Shown here one piece after another: positions 7,019-11,446 of a stretch of 11,446 nt of DNA. The stretch is taken from positions 18,749 to 30,194 of the forward strand of contig NZ_LECR01000040.1 of assembly GCF_001602625.1 (NCBI RefSeq), written 5' to 3'. Source of the DNA: Sodalis-like endosymbiont of Proechinophthirus fluctus (GTDB taxonomy: Bacteria > Pseudomonadota > Gammaproteobacteria > Enterobacterales > Enterobacteriaceae). The translations under genes and the position numbers were made by a program. The notes beneath the pieces are model-generated. The model ran no database searches. It was given only the letters and a program-made list of their open reading frames with translations, and was not told the origin of the DNA. How positions within the stretch are numbered: the stretch's first letter is position 1; each line of letters opens with the position of its first letter.

Positions 7019-7428
7019 TTGTACCTTATTTTTCCCTAGGAGGACAAATTAAACTGTCGTAATAACACGATGACATCACCAGTAATGAGATAATAATCGT
7101 CATTTAACTACCGCAATCTAGACCGGTATTGTAAAGGATATAGCGCCGATGGCACGTCATTTCGTCTAATAGTCCAATAGCCACGTCGGCAGCAGATAGA
7201 GATCACGATCCTATCCTGTAATGCCGATTTAGATTAAGCAAGAGTAATCATTGTCGCGACAGCGAAGCCCTTCTGGATCACTTTGGCGGATATGGTCGCT
7301 CTTAACGTTTCGCTCAATCGCGCGCAGCAGTAACATAAAGATAAAAAAACAGCAGACCTGAGAATGCCAATGCCACGCTGTCGATAGCGATAATGTGCAG
7401 CTAATAGCGACATGCTACAGATGAAACT

Positions 7429-7505
7429 TGGTCGGTGAGAGAGGATTCGAACCTCCGACCCATACGTCCCGAACGTATTGCGCTACCAGGCTGCGCCACT
7501 CACCG
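7429..7505 (-). tRNA. proK: tRNA-Pro, anticodon CGG
   Basis: This 77-base gene folds as a complete tRNA with an encoded CCA end at 7429-7431. The acceptor stem is CGGTGAG at the 5' end paired with CTCACCG. The anticodon stem ATACG/CGTAT encloses the loop TTCGGGA, so the anticodon is CGG (7469-7471). The T arm contains GGTTCGAATCC and the D arm contains AGCCTGGTAGC. It closely matches E. coli proK. An eptB relative lies upstream on the same strand, the order found in E. coli, which supports the proK name. No lesion is visible. Confidence 0.97.
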
Positions 7506-7517
7506 TAATGCGGGCGC

Positions 7518-7546
7518 ATGATACTTCGCCTCACTACAGGCGTCAA
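7518..7546 (-). promoter_or_regulatory. Sigma-70 promoter of the proline tRNA gene
   Basis: On the minus strand TTGACG (7541-7546) and TATCAT (7518-7523) are separated by exactly 17 bases. A GC-rich discriminator, GCGCCCGC, follows, as is usual for stable RNA promoters under stringent control. Transcription would begin about 5-7 bases before the mature 5' end at 7505. A/T-rich sequence stands before the -35 element. Confidence 0.9.
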
Positions 7547-7963
7547 TCCCTTTTTAGTAATTTCCATCAATTACTTACAAACCCATTAGCCACGATTAAC
7601 CACAGCAGCCGGCTGTGCCGCCGACGGTTTCTGACACCAGTTATTTTTCACTTTAATGCCGCCATTCTAGGATTATTATACCCCAGTCATCCCAACAAAC
7701 TATCAAACAATTCTTCATAACGATGAACCGTGTAGGCGCGCTGTTACACCTACAGCCACACAAACGCGTCATGATTGATTCTCTGTACTCGCCAGCAAAG
7801 CGTCAGATTAGCAGACCATCATAAGTACGTAGAACTACTCCAGCGGCCGCCATATCGCGCGGTGTACTTTGCAGCAGTGTACCTTTCAAGTGATAGTTTT
7901 CATCAATAGACTCACCGTGGTCAGTGGCATAAAATACCAGTGCTTTTTTGTTGTGGACCTTAT

Positions 7964-7989
7964 CGATAAAACTATTCGATAAAACTATC
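7964..7989. repeat. 13-bp tandem duplication inside eptB
   Basis: CGATAAAACTATT (7964-7976) is followed directly by CGATAAAACTATC (7977-7989), differing only at the last base. Removing one copy restores an eptB frame reading SFIDKVHNKKALVFY, so the duplication is itself a frameshift mutation. Confidence 0.85.
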
Positions 7990-8972
7990 GATATGCAACA
8001 TACTGTTATCGAACACGTTAATCAGCTGCTCCTTAACTGCAATCCTGATTGACGACGATACACTCCGGCCGATAGCGGGAAAATCTGCGCGGGTAACGCT
8101 GCGAATACAAATAGTGAGAGCCTTTGGTGTGCAAAATGACTAAATGCTTACTTTGAGGATGGAGAGCCAGCGATTCTTCATCTCGTCAACTAGCAGCATA
8201 TCGTCCACGGATTTATCATTATTGCGTTTCTCGGACGCGATCATTCCACGAAAGGAATAACTTATTGTTATCATCGGTATTATTGTATAACCAAACCTCG
8301 CTTTGCATGGCGAACAGCTCGGAGGTGAAGCCTGGATTACGCATCACAACAAAGACATTTTGCTCTTTCAGCGTACGCTGTGGATTATTGAGGGTTCTCA
8401 CCTTTGCGCACGAACATACAGCGTAGGAAGAGTTTGGTAGAGGTATCACAGGAATACCTACGAAACGCTACCAGATCTTTTCATGGAAGAGTTTTGGCGT
8501 CATATCGCGCTCATAGCCCAGTAATCCTATATGATCCCAACGGGTCGTCTCACCAATAATAAACACCACATAAGTATTATAGATACCCGCCGGCAGTAGA
8601 TAGGTAAACGGCTTAGCCGGATCGAAAAAAACTCTCATTAACCTAGCTTTCATCGAGCCGCGTATTAGGCGAACAGCCTGAGCGACGATGACGATAGATA
8701 TGAGTGCACCAACAAACCGCCATAGCTAGGAATATCGATATTAGTAGTAATACGTTCACGCAGATTCTGCGCCTTATACTAGTAACGCACCGCAGCCACA
8801 TTAGGCGCCAGCACCACCAGCAGCCGAAATAAGAACTTCACCGCCTACCAGACGTTTTCAGTTGCTGGAACAGGATGTCGGCCGAAGGCGTTTTGCCATA
8901 TTAGCAACAACGGCAAGACGCTTATCCCTACCATCCATACCAGGAATTTATTCCCATGGCTTCGTGCAACAA

Positions 8973-9003
8973 ATCGATATCGGTCGTCATCACCGATATC
9001 GAT
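8973..9003. repeat. Perfect 12-bp inverted repeat inside eptB
   Basis: ATCGATATCGGT (8973-8984) and ACCGATATCGAT (8992-9003) surround the seven bases CGTCATC. One arm encodes the expected T-D-I-D part of the EptB motif VMTTDID. The other arm stands where Ala-Ser codons would be expected and adds a frameshift. Confidence 0.8.
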
Positions 9004-9482
9004 AATGCCGTAACCTATAACAACATTGAAATGTGTCATGGTAGTAACTGGCAGAGATCAATATCATAACCAGTAGCGACGCGATAAAACAGAGCGACCG
9101 CCGAACAACAATACCCGTATCAAAAATAAGGTAAATAAAATGGCGGCCGTAATTTCGGTTAACGCGATAACTATATGCCAGATGCTGGAAGACTGATGCA
9201 AAATATCGAATCTTCGGATGAAGACAAAGAGATTGAGGAACAGGCCGATTATAGATGGCAAGAAACAGCTAAAGCGTCTGATGTAGCAGTTTTTTCACAA
9301 TTTTCATTTAAGGCAAAACCCAGCAAGCATGAGGAGGTCGTGACGGCTATGGAGCTTAACTGCTGGCACAGTAACAGGATAAATCCGACGAAATAGTGAC
9401 CTATTGAAATTCTTCAATAAGAAAAATTACAAAAAGTTTTCATACAAGCGCTGCGGGAAGAAAAAGGCGGGAATGCTAAGGC

Positions 9483-9506
9483 GCTGGGGGATAAACCTCC
9501 CCCAGC
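9483..9506 (-). terminator. Hairpin after ohr, probably its decayed terminator
   Basis: GCTGGGGGA and TCCCCCAGC form a perfect nine-base stem with a six-base loop, starting 13 bases after the ohr stop. A strong GC stem just past a stop codon is typical of a rho-independent terminator. On the minus strand the T-run (CCTTTTTC) comes only some 15 bases later, so termination may be weak or lost. Confidence 0.55.
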
Positions 9507-9519
9507 AATCAAACGGGGA

Positions 9520-9816
9520 TTACACGGTAATGACCTGCAAAGTGACATCAATATTATTGCGGATCTCGTTGTAGTACAGGCACACCGCATGGGATTTTTG
9601 CACCAGCTCTTCTTCCAACACGCTATGCGCTAAGGAAATAGGCAGAGTAGCCAGCGGCGAACAGCTGCTCGGGATTTGTGATCGCGCCGCCTTGACCTCC
9701 CATTTCTTTGGGCAGGAATAGCTTCACGTCCAACACGCTTTCAGAGGAGGTTGTATATCCATCACGACCGCGGGTGGCTTTCGATTTGGCGCGATAAATC
9801 ACTTTTTAAGTGACAT
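9520..9816 (-). pseudogene. ohr: Broken ohr: organic hydroperoxide reductase
   Basis: Ohr is a small cytoplasmic OsmC-family thiol peroxidase that reduces organic hydroperoxides with two cysteines. The N-terminal part reads YRAKSKATRGRDGYTTSSES, then SVLDVKLFLPKEMGGQGGA and TNPEQLFAAGYSA; the C-terminal part reads HAVCLYYNEIRNNIDVTLQV, ending at TAA 9520-9522. The reconstruction has about 100 residues against about 140 in the family. An internal deletion of roughly 120-130 bp is therefore inferred, with a frame change and TAG at the join. At the expected peroxidatic cysteine (family GYSAC) the frame reads Tyr; the second cysteine (HAVC) survives. A further lesion lies at the start: ATG TCA CTT AAA AAG TGA lacks one A of the run needed to stay in frame. 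Start ATG is at 9816, 21 bases after the ohrR remnant. Confidence 0.9.
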
Positions 9817-9837
9817 AATGATTTATTTATTGGTTGA

Positions 9838-10221
9838 TTACGCTGGGTTACACCGCGCCTTAACGGCGGTCACCGATGTGCCCAAATGGCCACTCAAAAG
9901 TTCTAATTGACGTTTCAAAGCCCCAAGTTCATTGGCGCTGCACGGACAACTCGTAGAGAACATCCGCCGGAATGGTTGCCACCAGGGCGTACAGCGAACG
10001 CTCCTGCTCGGTCAAGCGAATAATCTACTTGCCGCTCATCATCGTCAGAACGAAAACGCCCCAGCCAGGCTTCGCGTTTCCATACGTTTGAGCAGCGACA
10101 TCAGCGTCACGTAGTATAGAAATATCCATTCTCCCATTTCCGAAACATTCACCGAATACCGCTTCAAAATCACCAGCATCACTGGGTACTATGGATAGGT
10201 CAGATTAAGCTTGTCCAACAT
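9838..10221 (-). pseudogene. ohrR: Broken ohrR: MarR-family organic peroxide sensor
   Basis: OhrR is a MarR-family repressor that senses organic peroxides and controls ohr, usually encoded next to it as here. Recognisable pieces are LDKLNLTYP (10221 downward), VMLVIL, VNVSEMGEWIFL, LMSLLKRMET, and then in another frame LGRFRSDDDERQV (wing; SDDDERQV at 10026-10049), IRLTEQERSLYALVATIPAD, and, after one more shift, ANELGALKRQLELLSGHL with TAA at 9838. A TAG at 10189-10191 replaces the Gln of the usual YPQY. The first 35 or so residues of a normal OhrR (about 145-150), including the reactive N-terminal cysteine region, are not found upstream. It lies just upstream of ohr on the same strand. The family call is firm, but the exact ends are approximate. 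Confidence 0.82.
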
Positions 10222-10795
10222 AACTTATTGAGGTAAAACAGTATTTATAGGATATTTATTTCCGGCGTGCGCACCGAGTAATGCTGTGGAAACCACCGCC
10301 AGGGGGTAGCATGAGATCTTAGATATCATGCCACTTTTATCACTGAAGCCACACTTACATTTACTATGCACTATGGCGGTCAAACCATCAGCAGCACCGA
10401 GTTAAAACATCGTACTGAACCGTGCTTATCGACCGCTTTACCGCCATCCGTGATGTCGTAGGCTGCCTTAGCCAATTTGGATGCCGCCAGCGCCGAGCCG
10501 GTGGCCTTTTATCCCTAGCCTTATCAACCGCGGCAGATTATGCTGCAGGAACTGCTTACCATGAGTGATTAGCGGCTGAAAAGTTCGCCTGCGCTACTCT
10601 CTGGTCAGCAGCGTTGCTTGCTTCGAGGCGACATGGCCATATCTCACCGCTTGGCCGCCTCCTGATGCACAGCGCGTGGACATCGCCGGGTCGGCGTCAT
10701 AATTTAATATCATGGCCGGGAACGCAACTATCTTTGGCTATGTTAAAGTAAAAATAGTTTATTATCAATATGTTGGTGACAGACAGCGGGACCTG
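10222..10795. other. Degraded stretch between ohrR and the MFS pseudogene, gene not recognised
   Basis: No intact gene is visible on either strand. Base composition is mixed and coding-like in the middle, and some frames stay open for 40-45 codons, which suggests one or more decayed genes. On the plus strand near 10421-10560 a frame reads DRFTAIRDVVGCLSQFG, which resembles the first helix of LysR-type regulators. Near 10591-10665 a plus-strand frame reads SGQQRCLLRGDMAISHRLAAS. The phrase NRAYRPL near 10410-10440 resembles the OhrR N-terminus, but it is on the opposite strand to ohrR. None of these resemblances is strong enough for a name. Confidence 0.45.
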
Positions 10796-11446
10796 GCGAC
10801 TAGCGCGCAACGAATCGTTCTGCATCTGGGATATATGTAGCTGGCGTTTGAACGTGACACCTACGTCAGTTTAATTCTGTGCTGACAGCCGCCTAATGCG
10901 GACGCCTGGTCGGCACTCACCCTGTGTAGCGACGCGGAGCGATGGGGATGCGCTAGGTCTATTTCCTTTTGCTGCCTCATGTCATGTCACTGGATATCAC
11001 CGCGTCGGAGGGAGGTGCTTACCCTGGCGGGTATAATTCTCTTTATCGGTGCCTGCCTAGGCATTTTACTGGTCAATGCCATCGAACAGTTTATCGCCAT
11101 GCGTTTCTTGCAGGGTTTTGACCCATGCTTTATCGGCACGGTAGATTACCCGCCGCCATTCAGAAATCTTTACGGATGCGATTTGCATCAAAATCACCGC
11201 ATTAATGGCCGATGTCACTCTGATTGCCCGCTGACCCGCCTCTTGGCCGGCTCGGTGATCGTAGCTTACTTTACTCCTGGAAAATGATGTTCGTGCTCTT
11301 CTCTATCCTGGCCGATATTGCTCTGGTATCGATGCCAACCGCGCAGCCCGGCTGTACGAGCCGTTTTCTTCAGCATCGCTGTGGCACGATTACCGCGTTA
11401 TCTTTACTAACCACCAGTTTCTATGCAGTACAATGGCTATCGGCTG
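10796..11446 (+). pseudogene. mdfA: Broken MFS multidrug efflux transporter, MdfA-like, cut by the window edge
   Basis: MdfA (Cmr) is an inner-membrane proton-driven exporter of many drugs (410 residues in E. coli). The best match is RREVLTLAGIILF, then IEQFIAMRFLQGFDPCFIG (about 11000-11140), against E. coli RRPVMLAG and IEQFTLLRFLQG; the arginine of RFLQG (R112 in E. coli) is kept. After a frameshift near 11150 comes TDAICIKITALMADVTLIA. Another shift leads to WKMMFVLFSILADIALVSMP, and later to DYRVIFTNHQF, parallel to E. coli RDYKLVLKNGRF. Upstream, in the first frame, FERDTYVS aligns with the first helix (LYEFSTYIG), with in-frame stops at about 10838 and 10886. The start is approximate, and about the last half of the gene lies outside the window. 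It is certainly broken; the MdfA assignment within MFS is likely rather than proven. Confidence 0.82.

Larger units (their letters stand above)
6411..7428. other. About 1 kb AT-rich spacer between flhD and proK, no gene seen
   Basis: Neither strand carries a convincing coding region here; open frames are short and unlike any protein I recognise. The flhD-proximal part is the likely flhDC leader and promoter region, and its AT-rich character would suit H-NS-type control, as known for flhDC in enterics. I could not pick a sigma-70 promoter with confidence. Structures listed separately are a 15-bp palindrome at 6523-6537, a 9-bp hairpin at 6760-6784 and a bulged hairpin at 6968-7018. A run of seven A (7343-7349; T on the minus strand) lies about 80 bp past the tRNA end but has no good stem before it. 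One minus-strand frame near 7310-7400 reads as hydrophobic (IDSVALAFSGLLFFYLYV) and could be the remnant of a membrane protein gene, but I cannot name it. Confidence 0.6.
7586..9307 (-). pseudogene. eptB: Broken eptB: Kdo phosphoethanolamine transferase
   Basis: EptB (YhjW) is an inner-membrane enzyme that transfers phosphoethanolamine to the outer Kdo of lipopolysaccharide. Matches to the E. coli protein (563 residues) run the full length but in shifting frames. There is an N-terminal membrane part with IGLFLNLFVFIRRF and ALTEITAAILFTLFLIR (9064-9261), then NVVIGYGII and LPLLLIW (8845-9039). After these come YVVFIIGETTRWDHIG (8468-8653), the nucleophile region CDTSTKLFLRC (8418-8450), NPQRTLKEQNVF (8219-8449), VDDMLLVDEM, HLVILHTKGSH, the metal-site segment DHGES (7908-7922), and the tail GGIKVKNNWCQKPS before TAA at 7586. 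Lesions include a TAG at codon 13 (9269-9271), a +1 base near 9250, a frameshift near 8985 and another near 8460. A 13-bp duplication lies at 7964-7989, and TGA replaces the usual Cys codon at 7687-7689. It cannot make a full protein. Confidence 0.93.

Noticed and set aside
7036..7041. Strong AGGAGG on the plus strand
   Set aside because: No start codon follows at a workable distance and no coding frame is present; it is probably chance or a remnant.
7343..7349. Run of seven T on the minus strand as a terminator for proK
   Set aside because: No stable stem precedes it and it is about 80 bp past the tRNA end.
7429..7505. The tRNA gene as an integration site of a genomic island
   Set aside because: I saw no second copy of the tRNA 3' end and no integrase in the window, and the gene order on one side matches E. 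coli.
7478..7720. Plus-strand 80-residue frame overlapping the tRNA
   Set aside because: It runs antisense through the tRNA 5' end, its promoter and the eptB tail, and the translation resembles nothing.
9308..9519. Sigma-E promoter for eptB, as in E. coli
   Set aside because: An AAACTTTT element near 9435-9445 is faintly like a -35 box, but the -10 does not fit, so I do not call it.
1..11446. CRISPR arrays, insertion sequences, prophage genes or a toxin-antitoxin system
   Set aside because: No regularly spaced repeats, transposase or phage-like proteins were seen. A faint antitoxin-like stretch (TISSTELKHRT) near 10385-10420 is far too short and isolated.

Overview
The window looks like chromosomal DNA of a gammaproteobacterium of the enterobacterial group (Enterobacterales). 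It combines intact flagellar genes, closest by eye to the Escherichia/Salmonella/Yersinia forms, with a block in which every recognisable gene is decayed. That mixture, with long non-coding stretches and no insertion sequence in view, fits a recently host-restricted insect symbiont such as Sodalis. The organism assignment is inference from gene style and decay, not a database match.

Region 1 (2-6410, all minus strand) holds six intact flagellar genes. In transcription order they are flhD and flhC (master transcription activator), motA and motB (stator of the flagellar motor), then flhB and flhA (export gate of the flagellar type III secretion apparatus). flhD-flhC, motA-motB and flhB-flhA are tightly spaced or overlapping pairs. 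The chemotaxis genes that lie between motB and flhB in Escherichia coli are absent; only 192 bp remain there. FlhB carries NPIH where the family's self-cleavage site is normally NPTH.

Region 2 (6411-7428) is about 1 kb of AT-rich DNA with no gene. It contains the flhD leader, a 15-bp palindrome and two hairpins, and probably a genome rearrangement junction, because flhDC and proK-eptB are far apart in E. coli.

Region 3 (7429-7546) is an intact tRNA-Pro(CGG) gene, proK, on the minus strand with a very clear promoter.

Region 4 (7586-11446) is a pseudogene field. In order it holds eptB (lipopolysaccharide Kdo phosphoethanolamine transferase, minus), ohr (organic hydroperoxide reductase, minus, with an internal deletion), ohrR (its MarR-type regulator, minus), an unrecognised degraded stretch of about 570 bp, and an mdfA-like multidrug MFS transporter (plus) running off the right edge. 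The proK-eptB order and orientation match E. coli.

Taken together, flagellar control, motor and export functions appear to be under selection, while lipid A/LPS modification, organic peroxide defence and drug efflux have been lost. I found no convincing new multi-gene system. The points most worth a second look are the FlhB cleavage-site change, the missing chemotaxis block, two mechanistically readable frameshifts in eptB (a 13-bp tandem duplication and a quasi-palindrome conversion), and a bulged hairpin in the large spacer.
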